Shown here in pieces: positions 25,587 through 35,483 of a stretch of 64,000 bases of DNA. The stretch is from Prevotella sp. GTDB lineage: Bacteria > Bacteroidota > Bacteroidia > Bacteroidales > Bacteroidaceae. The position numbers and the translations under genes were made by a program. The stretch covers positions 124,001 through 188,000 of the forward strand of contig JAFPVC010000061.1 of the NCBI GenBank assembly GCA_017413085.1, given 5' to 3'. The notes under the pieces are model-generated. The model was not told where the DNA came from. It made no database searches and worked only from the letters and a program-made list of their open reading frames with translations. Every line of letters starts with the position of its first letter. Position 1 is the first letter of the stretch.

Positions 25587-26596
25587 CAAAAGACACACTG
25601 CTGAGGTGGTGGTGCACATACTTCCGCCACACCCGAAAGAACAGCAAAATCACATACTACACCAAAGCATACTTGCGCACTCTCGTTCCACACTGGTGGT
25701 GCGAAATGAAGCGCAAGCGCATGATGAAGTGGTTTGACTCTCTGCAAGCCAGTGAGCAAAGTCACATTATCGAGCGTGTGGACTACTACTGCCGGCCAGC
25801 ACTGCCAGCAACCATCCCCGACGATGCGCCGACCATCGGCGAACTTTCATACAGCAACCGACGTAACTTCAACGGTTCGCGCATGAACAGTGTCTATTTC
25901 TTCGATGCCCATGAATATGTGCGTTGCTTCCCTCAGCACTTGCGTTGGCTTTTCTTCGGCGGCGACTGCGACTACACCTTTCCACAACCTGTGATAAGCA
26001 AGGCGCGCAGCATACATCCAGCCTCCGAACCAGACAACAACACGTTGCTAAACATGGACAAGGTGCGCCACTTTACTTGGATTTATGACCCTTACCACTG
26101 GAAACAGAAGCAATGCGCCATACTTTTCCGTGGCGACGCACGAGGCAAGGTAGAGCGTCAGCGTTTCATCGAAATGTGGAAGGAACATCCCTGGTGCGAC
26201 CTCGTTAGCACGGGACACATGTCAATCTTTGACCACCTGCGCTACCGCTACATCATGTGCCTTGAAGGCTATGACGTAGCCTCTAACCTGAAGTGGGTGA
26301 TGTCATCGAACTCCGTGGCCGTGATGCCTCGCCCCACCTGCGAGACATGGTTCATGGAAGGACGGCTGATTCCCAACTATCACTACATTGAGATTGCCGA
26401 CGACTACCACGACCTCATAGACCGCATCACATATTATGAGGAACATCCCGATGAAGCCAAGGCGATAGTGGAGCACGCCCATGAATGGGTGAAGCAATTC
26501 CAAGACAAGAAACGCGAAGACCTCATATCCCTCATGGTTCTCACCAAATATTTCCGTCTGACAGGACAGGAAACAGGAAATTCTTTACATGATTGA
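25583..26596 (+). CDS. Glycosyltransferase family 90 (CAP10/LpsA-like)
   Basis: This 337-residue protein lacks an export signal. The diagnostic C-terminal half has [60 protein letters not shown] and [17 protein letters not shown], as in CAP10/GT90 xylosyl- and glucosyltransferases, including LpsA of Gram-negative bacteria. It probably modifies the LPS core or O-chain. Its start overlaps the acetyltransferase stop, so translation is coupled. A new transcript (nadK) begins after it. Confidence 0.85.
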   Translation: MTKDTLLRWWCTYFRHTRKNSKITYYTKAYLRTLVPHWWCEMKRKRMMKWFDSLQASEQSHIIERVDYYCRPALPATIPDDAPTIGELSYSNRRNFNGSRMNSVYFFDAHEYVRCFPQHLRWLFFGGDCDYTFPQPVISKARSIHPASEPDNNTLLNMDKVRHFTWIYDPYHWKQKQCAILFRGDARGKVERQRFIEMWKEHPWCDLVSTGHMSIFDHLRYRYIMCLEGYDVASNLKWVMSSNSVAVMPRPTCETWFMEGRLIPNYHYIEIADDYHDLIDRITYYEEHPDEAKAIVEHAHEWVKQFQDKKREDLISLMVLTKYFRLTGQETGNSLHD

Positions 26597-26665
26597 TTTG
26601 TAATTCAGAAAAAATATGTAAATTTGCAACGTAGTAGCGTGTTATTGACATAACTGACATGAGAA

Positions 26666-27565
26666 ATGAAAGACAACGATAAACAAAAGAAATTGCGCTT
26701 TGCAATCTTCGGCAATGAATATCAGGCAAAGAAATCGCAGGCTGTATTTAAGATTATCGCCATTCTGCAGCAGCGTGAGGCCGAAGTGCTGATAGACCGT
26801 CCGTTCTATAACTTCATTACGTCCGGACAGCGTATGGAGATAAATGTTGACGGGGTGTTCGACGGTGATGACTTCACTGCCGACTTCGCTATATCCATGG
26901 GCGGTGACGGAACTTTGCTGAAGACGGCTACTCGCGTTGGCGGCAAGAACATTCCTATTATCGGTGTAAATATAGGCCGATTGGGTTTCCTCGCCGGAGT
27001 GAATCCATCAGAGATAGAGCAGGCAATGGCGGCGGTATTTGAGGGACGATATGACGTGCGCGAACATTCTGTGATAAAGATCGAGACGTCTGACGGCGAC
27101 AGCATCGTCGGATCACCATACGCCCTCAATGACATCGCCCTGCTCAAGCGCGACCATGCGTCTATGATTTCAATCCGTGCGTCAATCGACGACGAATATG
27201 TTATGACCTATCAGGCTGACGGACTGATAGTAACCACGCCTACGGGCTCTACGGCTTACAGCTTGTCAAACGGAGGCCCTATTATAGCGCCCGGCACAGG
27301 CACGCTGTGTCTTACGGCAGTTGCCCCCCACAGTCTCAACGTGCGCCCGATAGTGGTGCCAGACACGTCGGTTATTACGCTGAAGGTAGAGAGCCGCAGC
27401 CACTCGTTCCTTGCTGCGGTCGACGGACGTTCTACAAGTCTGCATGAAGGTACTGTCGTGCATATCAGCAAGGCTCCGTTCTGCACGCGGATAGTGCGCT
27501 TTGCCCACCGTCATTATTTCTCCACACTGCGCGACAAGATGATGTGGGGAATGGATCAAAGGTAG
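26666..27565 (+). CDS. nadK: NAD kinase
   Basis: This 299-residue cytoplasmic enzyme phosphorylates NAD+ to NADP+. The GGDGT signature occurs in FAISMGGDGTLLKTATRVG, followed by NIPIIGVNIGRLGFLAGV. The second conserved block is YQADGLIVTTPTGSTAYSLSNGGPII, with the NAD-contacting TPTGSTAYS. Length and motifs are standard. An upstream TAAATTTG (26619-26626) with TTTG at 26597-26600 is a plausible promoter. It is followed after 41 bp by an ABC exporter gene. Confidence 0.96.
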   Translation: MKDNDKQKKLRFAIFGNEYQAKKSQAVFKIIAILQQREAEVLIDRPFYNFITSGQRMEINVDGVFDGDDFTADFAISMGGDGTLLKTATRVGGKNIPIIGVNIGRLGFLAGVNPSEIEQAMAAVFEGRYDVREHSVIKIETSDGDSIVGSPYALNDIALLKRDHASMISIRASIDDEYVMTYQADGLIVTTPTGSTAYSLSNGGPIIAPGTGTLCLTAVAPHSLNVRPIVVPDTSVITLKVESRSHSFLAAVDGRSTSLHEGTVVHISKAPFCTRIVRFAHRHYFSTLRDKMMWGMDQR

Positions 27566-27606
27566 ACTAAGGATAAGGGATTAAAGTAGAAAGATTAAGT
27601 TGAGGG

Positions 27607-29262
27607 TTGGAAAAGCATTCGACACATAAGATATTGTCGTGGCTGTGGCACACATCTTCATACAACAGGCTACAGGCTGTGCTCAATACCATTATCGGAC
27701 TTTCGGAAGTTGCCGTGAGTCTCGGTCAGGTGTGGGCTGTGAAACATGCCATTGACGTAGCCTCGCATCATGTTGACGGCAGCGTGATTAGTTCTGTTGT
27801 GCTGATTGGCTGCCTTATACTGTGTAATTTCGGTTTGACGATATCATCGGTATGGGTGCGCAACATACTCGGTGTGAAGGCGCAGAACCGTATGCAGCAG
27901 ATGATGCTTGACCGCATACTGCGCTCTGAATGGCGCGGCCGCAACCAGATGCACAGCGGTGATGTCATCAACCGTTTGGAGAGCGATGTTACCACGGTGG
28001 TGAATTTCGTAGCAGAGACACTTCCTAATGCACTGTCGGTGCTGGCATTGTTTACCGGTGCATTCTTTTTCCTGTTCTCTATGGACCATACGCTGGCGCT
28101 TGCAATAGTCTGCGTGTTTCCAGTGTTTCTTGTACTCAGCAAGGTGTATATGAAGAAGATGCGCCGCTTGGCACGCGACGTCAGGGAGTCTGACAGTCAG
28201 GTGCAGAGCATGCTTCAAGAGTCTGTGCAGAACCGTATGCTGATAAAGACCCTTGAAGGTGAGGACATGATGACCAGCCGCCTTGAGGAACAGCATAGCG
28301 AACTGCGCCGTAAGGTGGTGCGCCGCACGCGCTTCTCTGTATTGTCGAATTTCATAGTGAACCTTGGTTTTGCTGTTGGCTATCTCCTGACTTTCGGATG
28401 GAGTGCCGTGCGCCTGTCAATGGGTACGCTGACGTATGGCGGCATGGCAGCATTCCTGCAACTTGTAAATAAGATTCAACAGCCGGCACGCAACCTCTCG
28501 CGTCTTGCTCCGCAGTTTGTGGCGGTGTTCACCGCAGCCGAACGCTTGATGCACTTCGACGATCTGCCCCTTGAGGAACAGGGCGACCCGATTATGCTGC
28601 AGGGCGTGTGCGGCATACGACTTGAAGACGTGACGTATGCCTATCCTGATGAGCCAGACCAGAAGATTATAGCCAACCTTACTTTTGACTTCCGCCCTGG
28701 CACGTGCACCGCCATTGTCGGTGAGACCGGCGCAGGAAAGACCACGTTGTTGCGCATGGTCATGGCACTGACCAAACCGACGGAAGGCAGAGTACTTATA
28801 TATAATAATGAGGAAAGCGGATTGCATTATGAGGTTTCTCCTCTCACGCGCTGTAATATTATATACGTGCCGCAGGGCAACACGATGCTCAGCGGTACCA
28901 TACGCGACAACCTGCTCTTTGGCGACAACGAGGCCACTGACGAGGATATGTATGCCGTACTTGACAAAGTGTGTGCAGGGTTCGTGCGTGAATTGCCCGA
29001 CGGACTTGACACTGTGGTCTCAGAGCATGGCGGCGGTCTGAGCGAGGGACAGGCTCAACGCATCTGCATAGCCCGTGCGCTGTTGCGCAAGGCTGCCACG
29101 CTGCTTGTGCTTGACGAGGCCACCAGTGCTCTCGACCAGCACACCGAACGTCAATTGCTGAGCAATATACTTGCAGACCGACGCCACACTGTGATATTCA
29201 TAACACACCGTCCGGCGGTACTTGAATACTGCGACGCATCACTGGATTTAACTCAAGTGTGA
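27607..29262 (+). CDS. ABC transporter, fused permease and ATP-binding domains
   Basis: This 551-residue half-transporter of the ABC exporter type has six N-terminal helices (about 20-300) and an ATPase domain (about 335-551). The ATPase shows Walker A GETGAGKTT, signature LSEGQAQRICIARAL, Walker B TLLVLDEATSAL and the switch histidine in VIFITHRPAVL. The frame begins after a TGA at 27601, so the start is the TTG at 27607 (MEKHSTHKILSWLW); no ATG lies near. Lipid, peptide or drug substrates are all possible. The next gene starts 35 bp downstream. Confidence 0.9.
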   Translation: MEKHSTHKILSWLWHTSSYNRLQAVLNTIIGLSEVAVSLGQVWAVKHAIDVASHHVDGSVISSVVLIGCLILCNFGLTISSVWVRNILGVKAQNRMQQMMLDRILRSEWRGRNQMHSGDVINRLESDVTTVVNFVAETLPNALSVLALFTGAFFFLFSMDHTLALAIVCVFPVFLVLSKVYMKKMRRLARDVRESDSQVQSMLQESVQNRMLIKTLEGEDMMTSRLEEQHSELRRKVVRRTRFSVLSNFIVNLGFAVGYLLTFGWSAVRLSMGTLTYGGMAAFLQLVNKIQQPARNLSRLAPQFVAVFTAAERLMHFDDLPLEEQGDPIMLQGVCGIRLEDVTYAYPDEPDQKIIANLTFDFRPGTCTAIVGETGAGKTTLLRMVMALTKPTEGRVLIYNNEESGLHYEVSPLTRCNIIYVPQGNTMLSGTIRDNLLFGDNEATDEDMYAVLDKVCAGFVRELPDGLDTVVSEHGGGLSEGQAQRICIARALLRKAATLLVLDEATSALDQHTERQLLSNILADRRHTVIFITHRPAVLEYCDASLDLTQV

Positions 29263-29297
29263 TATTCGCTCTAAATTCGGAATTGTAATGAAATGCT

Positions 29298-30674
29298 ATG
29301 AGAAATAAATTAGTTCTTTTGTTATTGGTGCTGTGTGCGCTCTCTGTAAAGGCACAGCAGGTTCAGATGATGGTGATGAGCGATCCCCATGTGATGGAAC
29401 GCTCTCTTTTTGATGTGCCTTACGGTGAGGCATTCCTCAGTTCACTGCAACGCGACCTGAAAGTGAATGAGTCCAGCCAACAGCTGTTTGACCAATTCGT
29501 AAGCAAGGTGCTGGCAGAGAAGCCACAGTTGCTGCTCATACCCGGCGACCTGACAAAAGACGGCGAGCGTGTTTCACACGACTACGTGGCGGGCAGACTG
29601 AAGGAAATAGAGGCACAAGGCACAAAGGTATATGTAATTCCCGGCAACCATGACATGGAAAACCCGCTGGCATACGGCTATCATGGCACTAAGTCTGAGC
29701 GCGTGCCGACAGTCAGCGAACAGGAATTCCGTGAGATATATAAGGATTTCGGATATGCTGAAGCCATATCAATGGATTCGGTGACAGGGTCATACATCTG
29801 TTATCCGATGCAAGGACTTGCAATCGTTGGTCTTAACACAAACATTCCCAATAAGAACAAGTCGCGTTATGTGCATGGCCGCCTGTGGCAGTCCACCCTC
29901 AACTGGCTTGAGCGTGCTGCGGGTTCTGCACGTGCCGAGGGACGACTGGTCATTGCCATGACCCACCATCAGATAATGCAGCATCACAATCAGGAGGACT
30001 ATTTTGCACCTACAGCCATGACTAACATGGAGAAGTTGAAAGGTCTGCCGTCCTTGCGCGATGTGCAGCAAACTCTTACGCGCTCAGGCATACACCTCGT
30101 GCTGACAGGACATTATCACATTCAGTCAGTCACTGACGTAGAGACGCTTCACGGCAAACTCACCGACGTGTCGACAGGTTCGCTGGCAGGGTTCCCCAGT
30201 CCATTCCGCCGTCTGTCGCTGAATGTGGGCACCGGCCGTCTGCGCATCACTTCTGCCACGATGTTTGGCAACAAACCGACACAATGGCCGCAGACCGACC
30301 TTGCCAAACGTGAGCAAGACCGCCTGCGCTACATGGTGCAGCTGTATGTCCCGCGCATACAGGGTGTGAAGATAGACATGAATGAAGCCTACCAGTATCT
30401 CGCCACATCATACAACAAGGCCTTGTGCGCCCTGTCTGCTGGTGATGAGACAGGCCACAAGCCAAAGGATATCTATACGGAATGTATGACGGCGACTGAT
30501 AAGTATATCAGCCACATGGTGATGTATAATGCCATCAAACTGAACACGCTGCGGCAGCAGAAAGACGGCCCTTATAAGCGTGCGTCAGACTTTATAAGCA
30601 GCATCATGTATAATTATGTAGGTACGCGCAAGCACGTAAACGCTGACAATACGCTTACGCTGCAACTGAAATAA
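29298..30674 (+). CDS. Exported metallophosphoesterase (calcineurin-like)
   Basis: This 458-residue protein has a signal peptide MRNKLVLLLLVLCALSVKA-Q. The metal-binding blocks of the calcineurin-like superfamily are present in order: MSDPHVM, PGDLTKDG, IPGNHDMENP, MTHHQIMQHH and LTGHYHIQS. It is predicted to be a periplasmic or surface dimetal phosphoesterase with unknown substrate. The C-terminal about 150 residues are helical and contain no further recognised domain. It is probably coexpressed with the preceding ABC exporter. Confidence 0.9.
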   Translation: MRNKLVLLLLVLCALSVKAQQVQMMVMSDPHVMERSLFDVPYGEAFLSSLQRDLKVNESSQQLFDQFVSKVLAEKPQLLLIPGDLTKDGERVSHDYVAGRLKEIEAQGTKVYVIPGNHDMENPLAYGYHGTKSERVPTVSEQEFREIYKDFGYAEAISMDSVTGSYICYPMQGLAIVGLNTNIPNKNKSRYVHGRLWQSTLNWLERAAGSARAEGRLVIAMTHHQIMQHHNQEDYFAPTAMTNMEKLKGLPSLRDVQQTLTRSGIHLVLTGHYHIQSVTDVETLHGKLTDVSTGSLAGFPSPFRRLSLNVGTGRLRITSATMFGNKPTQWPQTDLAKREQDRLRYMVQLYVPRIQGVKIDMNEAYQYLATSYNKALCALSAGDETGHKPKDIYTECMTATDKYISHMVMYNAIKLNTLRQQKDGPYKRASDFISSIMYNYVGTRKHVNADNTLTLQLK

Positions 30675-30682
30675 ACCGTGCC

Positions 30683-31018
30683 CTACCCCTTCAGCAGTTC
30701 GTCAATGTGCTCAAGGTAGTCGAGCGAATCGTCAATAAAGAAACGCAGTTCGGGTATGATGCGCAGTTGGTTGCGCACGCGCTGTCCGAGGTCATAGCGT
30801 ATCGTCGCAGTGTTCTTGCGAATGTTTTCCAGCAGTTCCTCTCCGCGTTCTGAGGGGAATATGCTGAGGTATGCGGTGCAGATGCCGAGGTCGGGCGAAA
30901 TCTTCACACGTGTCACACTTACCATTACGCCGTGCATTTGGCGTGTCTGGCTTTGAAATATCAGACTGAGCTCCTTTTGCAGCAGTCTGCTGATGCGGTT
31001 TTGTCTTGTTTCTTGCAT
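30683..31018 (-). CDS. rbfA: Ribosome-binding factor A
   Basis: The product is 111 residues from the ATG at 31018 (MQETRQNRISRLLQKELSLI); an upstream ATG at 31036 adds six residues. It has the KH-like fold of RbfA, which binds the 30S subunit and helps mature the 16S rRNA 5' end. Typical elements are VTRVKISPDLGICTAYLSIFP and LRIIPELRFFIDDSLDYLEHI. It follows the MORN-GH25 gene directly and is convergent with the phosphoesterase gene, with only 8 bp between stops. Confidence 0.93.
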   Translation of the reverse strand: MQETRQNRISRLLQKELSLIFQSQTRQMHGVMVSVTRVKISPDLGICTAYLSIFPSERGEELLENIRKNTATIRYDLGQRVRNQLRIIPELRFFIDDSLDYLEHIDELLKG

Positions 31019-31036
31019 TTTTGTTTTATATTTCAC

Positions 31037-32743
31037 CTAAAATGAAAATCCGTTATAAACATTGATGTCCACGTCGCCGTGTATACCGTTCACCTTGCCG
31101 TCGGGACACAGTTGCCAGTACACCAGTTTCACGTCAGGCTTGTATTCTCCGTAGCGGGCAATCCATACCTCATACTTTTTCTTCAGGTCAGGAGCCTTGG
31201 GCAGATATTTGTTTACGAAACCCTGGTTGATATAGAGTATCGGGCGCACTCCCCTGCGCTGCTCCACCACGTTGAGCCATGCGCGTATGTTGCGGAATAC
31301 CGCCTCTATGCCGCCAGCCTTGCGTATCTGTGCATCAGTGGGCTCCACGTCGAGCACCGGTGCGAGGTCGCCTTTGATGTAGCGGCTGTTCTTCAAGAAG
31401 TAGTCAGCCTGCTTGGCTCCAGGCGACGTTATCGAGAAGAAATGATATGCTCCTGCACGATAGCCATATTTGCGGGCGGCAGCATAGTCGGCAGCGAAAT
31501 ACTTGCTCTTGACTGTTATGCCCTCCGTAGCCTTAATGTATACAAAACTTACGGGATAGTTCACCCTGCCGTCTATCTTCTTCTTCGACAGTTTGCCGAG
31601 CGACGTGATGCGCAGGTTGCGCCAGTCTATGTTGTAGCGCTTGCGTCCCTCCTCATGCTGGAAGCGCGATATGTCTATGCCGTATATGCGCTTTGGCGTG
31701 TAGGTAATGCGCTCACCAAGGAAACGGTCGTTTTTCCATTCACCAAGATGCAGTTTCTCGCCCGGTATGATGGTAAAGCCCACGCCTTCGCGCTTGCCGT
31801 GCACCCATTCGCCCTCATAGAACTCACCTTGCCGTGACACAAACCTGCCATAGCCATGAGGCATGTCCACAGAGTCGCGTTTGCCTGTATAGGTACCGAT
31901 GCTGTCAATGTGCGTTGCATGAAGCGGAAGGGGTTTTCTTCTGCGCATGGCCAGCCGATGCATTGCAGACTCTGCGGTCAATCGTGAGTGTACTATGCGT
32001 GTGCCGATGCCGCGTTCTATCTCTATGTCCTCCTGCTGCTTGTTTGGGGTTATGCGCAGTGTCAGTATGCTGTCGTTGCTCCTTACTGGCGTACATTCTA
32101 TGCGTCCCAGATATGACTCTATATAATAGCGGCGGTCAAGGCGAATCTGAAGTTTCTTGCCGCACAGAGCCTTTTCCACCAGTGCCGACGCAGTGGTGAC
32201 AGAGTCTTCGTTCGTGGCTAGTTCCTCACCGTAGCGCGCCACAATGTCGAAACCGTTGTCGGTCACGGTATGCGTCTTCGCGAAGTAGTCAATGTCTTTC
32301 TTCTGTGCGTCGGCCAGATGCAGCAGGTTCTCTATGTGCAGTGCCTCACGCCTGAGCAGTGTCATGACCTGGTCACTGTTATACTTGCATATCTTTGCCG
32401 TGTCAAAAGCCTCTACTGCAAGTGTGCCTCCACTGTGCGGCAGCAGCAGCCAGCGTCTAACCCACTGTGCGTTAACATTGCCGTGCTCCTTGTGCTTCAG
32501 ATGTTTCCTGGCATCCACTATGTCGTTGAGCAGGGTGTCACCGCGCGGTGTGGAGAAAGAGAATATCTCAACGCTGTCTGCCATGACCACATAGCGTGTC
32601 TCAGTCATGACAACGGTGTCGGTGCGCTGCAGTTCCTCTTTGCTGACGGGCTTAAGAAACCACACGAGCCATACTGCCAATATAAGCAGTATGACTACCG
32701 TGAGTATAATTAATATGTATCTGTTACGTTTCTTTACATTCAT
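31037..32743 (-). CDS. Membrane-anchored MORN-repeat and GH25 lysozyme protein
   Basis: This is a 568-residue protein. One N-terminal membrane helix (YILIILTVVILLILAVWLVW) is followed by a long extracytoplasmic region of unknown fold (about 40-280). MORN-type repeats at about 285-355 read HGYGRF, YEGEWVHGKREGVGF and GEWKNDRFLGE. The GH25 domain at about 360-568 has YGIDISRFQ with the first catalytic acid, APVLDVEPT, and a terminal GDVDINVYNG. It would cleave peptidoglycan while tethered to the inner membrane, perhaps for cell-wall remodelling. It ends 18 bp before the rbfA ATG. Confidence 0.88.
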   Translation of the reverse strand: MNVKKRNRYILIILTVVILLILAVWLVWFLKPVSKEELQRTDTVVMTETRYVVMADSVEIFSFSTPRGDTLLNDIVDARKHLKHKEHGNVNAQWVRRWLLLPHSGGTLAVEAFDTAKICKYNSDQVMTLLRREALHIENLLHLADAQKKDIDYFAKTHTVTDNGFDIVARYGEELATNEDSVTTASALVEKALCGKKLQIRLDRRYYIESYLGRIECTPVRSNDSILTLRITPNKQQEDIEIERGIGTRIVHSRLTAESAMHRLAMRRRKPLPLHATHIDSIGTYTGKRDSVDMPHGYGRFVSRQGEFYEGEWVHGKREGVGFTIIPGEKLHLGEWKNDRFLGERITYTPKRIYGIDISRFQHEEGRKRYNIDWRNLRITSLGKLSKKKIDGRVNYPVSFVYIKATEGITVKSKYFAADYAAARKYGYRAGAYHFFSITSPGAKQADYFLKNSRYIKGDLAPVLDVEPTDAQIRKAGGIEAVFRNIRAWLNVVEQRRGVRPILYINQGFVNKYLPKAPDLKKKYEVWIARYGEYKPDVKLVYWQLCPDGKVNGIHGDVDINVYNGFSF

Positions 32744-32751
32744 TCTTGTTT

Positions 32752-35262
32752 TTACATCTCGTTATCGTAACCACTGTTGGCTGTGGTGTTGTCGTCGTCA
32801 TCCTCCTGCTGGCCGTCTGGTCTTCTCTTGTTGTTGTTTTTGTTGTTGCCGAAGTTCCATGTCAGCGTGAAGCGCACCGTGCGGCTGCGACGCTTGTTTG
32901 TCTGGTGGCGACTGAAGGAATCGCTCTCAGTGAAGGTCTCCCATTTGCGGCTGTCAAACACGTCGCGGCAGTTGACGGCAATGGTGAACTTGCGGTTCAT
33001 GAAGTTCTTCTTTGCTCCGAGGTCCAGTCCGTATGTGGCTGGGCGGTGTCCCTGTGCCAGAGTCTGCTTTGAGTTGTATCTGAAACTGCCCTGCACGCTG
33101 ATGTCGTATGGCAGGCGCAGCGATGCCATCAGGCGTGCGTTCCATGTGAAGTTGTCGCGTCCGTCGCCTGTTACCGTCTGTCCGTCTATCTCATAGTTGA
33201 ATGAGTTTATCTTATAGTAGTAGGCATTGACGTTTGTTGTCAGGTCAAGGATTTTCCACAACTTGTTCTTTGCCGTGATTTCCAGACCCGTTGATGTAGA
33301 GCGTGCCACATTCTGCGGAGTGCTGTACATCAGGCCGTCGGTAGTATTGCGATAGTTTATTCGCTGTATCACATCCGTTGTCGGACGGTAGTATGCAGAC
33401 ACGAGCAGAGAGTGCTGTGGCCACGTCTTCAGGTAATTCAGTGCAAACGAATTGGAGTATTCCGGCGTAAGCAGCGGATTACCAAACGACACGATGGAAG
33501 CATCGCTGGTGTTGCGGAAGTTGTTCAGCTCGCCTCCCCAAGGACGACGCAGACGGCGTGCATAGTTCAGCTGCAGCTGCTGTGTCTCCGTTATCTGATA
33601 GGTCATGAACACCGAGGGGAACAGCTGGAAATAGTCCTTCTTGAACGGAGCGTCCTTTTCTGCCAGTCCATGCTCCTGCTGCCATGTGAACGACTCGGTG
33701 TTGATGTGCCAGTATTCACCGCGAAGGCCACCCATTACGCTGAATTTATTCAACTTGTATGACAGGGTGAGATACATGGCATGTATGTCATTGTCGTAGA
33801 TGAAGTGGTTGAAGTAATTCGGATCCTCCACGAGATTCACGCCGTTCCAGTTGTTTGCCTCGTAAGAACGTTGTGGGGTGTTCTCGTGCGACAGGCTGCC
33901 GTTGTATCCTGCCTCAACCTTGAAATCATCGGTCACCGGATTCTCATATTGCAGTCGTATGTCGGTGTGGCGGTTCTTTATATCTAATGGTCTGCTCTGA
34001 TAGCGTACATTGTAGTCGGTCACTCCGTCTTCATACCATGTGCTGTCCTGATAGACGTTATCGTTGTCAGCCTTCCAGTTGTTGTGGCTTGCGGTGAAGT
34101 CAAGGAAATGACGCTCAGTGAAATTATGGCGGTAGTTGAACTCAACAAAGTAGAACCTCATCGGTCCGCTCGAACTGGTGTTGCGCAACTGCGTGCGCGT
34201 CAACTGTTCTCCTGCTGCGGTGTAAACTCCATAATAATAAGGTGTAGAGGAGTTGGATTTATTTTTTCCCGCCATGAGCATACCTGTTAACCCGAGGTCA
34301 TCCTTCTCCGTCATGTGCCATGTGAAGCCAGCGCGTGAGAAGAGGTTGTTGCCCCTCTGCGAGTTGGTCGTATAGTGACGCTCGTAAGAATTGGCAATGC
34401 CATTGACGAGGTTGTCCTGCTCACTCTCGTTGATGCCCTTGTTCTCACGGTGGCGATAGCCAATGTTAGCGAAGGCGTCAAACTTCGTAGAGTTGTAGTT
34501 TATGCTGAACGATGTGTTTGCACCGCCGCGCGTGTCGGCACCTACCTGCACCGAACCGTAGTATCCTGCATTGCGGTCTTTCTTCAGTATAATGTTGATG
34601 ATGCCCGACGAGCCTTCTGCGGAGAACTTGGCCGACGGGTTGTCGATTACCTCAATGCGCTCAATGCTCTCGGCAGGAATCTGCTGCAGCAACTGTGCTT
34701 GATTGTCGCTCGTCAGTCCGCTTGAGCGGCCGTTTATCCACACCTCCACACTGCTGTTGCCGCGCAGCGACACGTTGCCGTCGTTATCAACGTCGACACT
34801 CGGAATCTGCTCCAACAGTTCCGAAGCAGACAGTCCGGCACTCGTCACCATGCCGGCCACGTCGAATGCCTTGCGGTCAACCTCGAGTTTCATCGTTGGT
34901 CGCTGTCCCGTCACCTGCACCTCCTTAAGCAGTGTGGCATCCTCAGCCATGTGCAGTGCGTGGAAAGTCTCAGAAGCCTTGTGCTCTGACAGTACCACGC
35001 GGCGCGTCACGTCCTTGTAACCCACGTAGGTCAGGCGAAGCGTATAGGCTCCGTATTTCACATCCTTGATGATGAAGTTTCCTTCAATGTCAGTCTGCGA
35101 CCCTGTCACAAACGTGGTGTCGCTCTCTGATGTAAGAGTTGCACTGACAAACGGCAGAGCCTCTGATGTCTTCTTGTCTAACACCTTGCCACGCACGGTA
35201 CCCTGTGCCATGGCTCCCACAGCTGCCAGCACGGCAGCGAACAAAATGATTAGTCTTTTCAT
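32752..35262 (-). CDS. TonB-dependent receptor-like outer membrane beta-barrel protein
   Basis: The product is 836 residues from M at 35262 (MKRLIILFAAVLAAVGAMA-Q signal peptide); an upstream ATG adds 19 unlikely residues. A carboxypeptidase-regulatory-like domain (about 20-100, VRGKVLDKKTSEALPFVSAT) precedes a plug domain (about 120-215) with VSLRGNSSVEVWINGRSSG and IERIEVIDNPSAKFSAEGSSGIINIILKK split over its strands. A large barrel of the OMP_b-brl_3 type follows. No SusD partner is adjacent, so it is not an obvious polysaccharide-uptake pair. It may import small ligands, siderophores or peptides. Confidence 0.92.
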   Translation of the reverse strand: MKRLIILFAAVLAAVGAMAQGTVRGKVLDKKTSEALPFVSATLTSESDTTFVTGSQTDIEGNFIIKDVKYGAYTLRLTYVGYKDVTRRVVLSEHKASETFHALHMAEDATLLKEVQVTGQRPTMKLEVDRKAFDVAGMVTSAGLSASELLEQIPSVDVDNDGNVSLRGNSSVEVWINGRSSGLTSDNQAQLLQQIPAESIERIEVIDNPSAKFSAEGSSGIINIILKKDRNAGYYGSVQVGADTRGGANTSFSINYNSTKFDAFANIGYRHRENKGINESEQDNLVNGIANSYERHYTTNSQRGNNLFSRAGFTWHMTEKDDLGLTGMLMAGKNKSNSSTPYYYGVYTAAGEQLTRTQLRNTSSSGPMRFYFVEFNYRHNFTERHFLDFTASHNNWKADNDNVYQDSTWYEDGVTDYNVRYQSRPLDIKNRHTDIRLQYENPVTDDFKVEAGYNGSLSHENTPQRSYEANNWNGVNLVEDPNYFNHFIYDNDIHAMYLTLSYKLNKFSVMGGLRGEYWHINTESFTWQQEHGLAEKDAPFKKDYFQLFPSVFMTYQITETQQLQLNYARRLRRPWGGELNNFRNTSDASIVSFGNPLLTPEYSNSFALNYLKTWPQHSLLVSAYYRPTTDVIQRINYRNTTDGLMYSTPQNVARSTSTGLEITAKNKLWKILDLTTNVNAYYYKINSFNYEIDGQTVTGDGRDNFTWNARLMASLRLPYDISVQGSFRYNSKQTLAQGHRPATYGLDLGAKKNFMNRKFTIAVNCRDVFDSRKWETFTESDSFSRHQTNKRRSRTVRFTLTWNFGNNKNNNKRRPDGQQEDDDDNTTANSGYDNEM

Positions 35263-35412
35263 TACCTTGAATATGGTCTTTTTCTTATATACCTTATTGT
35301 TTGTGTTGTCAGGATTCACATCCTTAGATGATTATAAGTGCCGTGGGTTTAATATTAATGTGCAAAATTAATTATTTTATTGCAAATAAACAAGAAAAAG
35401 CAGTGTTATTCT

Positions 35413-35443
35413 TTTGCCGTAACGAAATTTATGTGTAAATTTG
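35413..35443 (+). promoter_or_regulatory. Promoter of the GH28 gene
   Basis: TTTG (35413-35416) and TAAATTTG (35436-35443) are separated by 19 bp, 40 bp before the ATG at 35484. Confidence 0.7.
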
Positions 35444-35483
35444 TACCTCGGATTACAATTACACCAATAAAAAAGAAACAAAG

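Noticed and set aside
32752-35262. TonB-type receptor as a SusC of a polysaccharide utilisation locus
   Set aside because: No SusD gene or glycan-specific sigma/anti-sigma pair is adjacent, and the barrel is of the OMP_b-brl_3 type.
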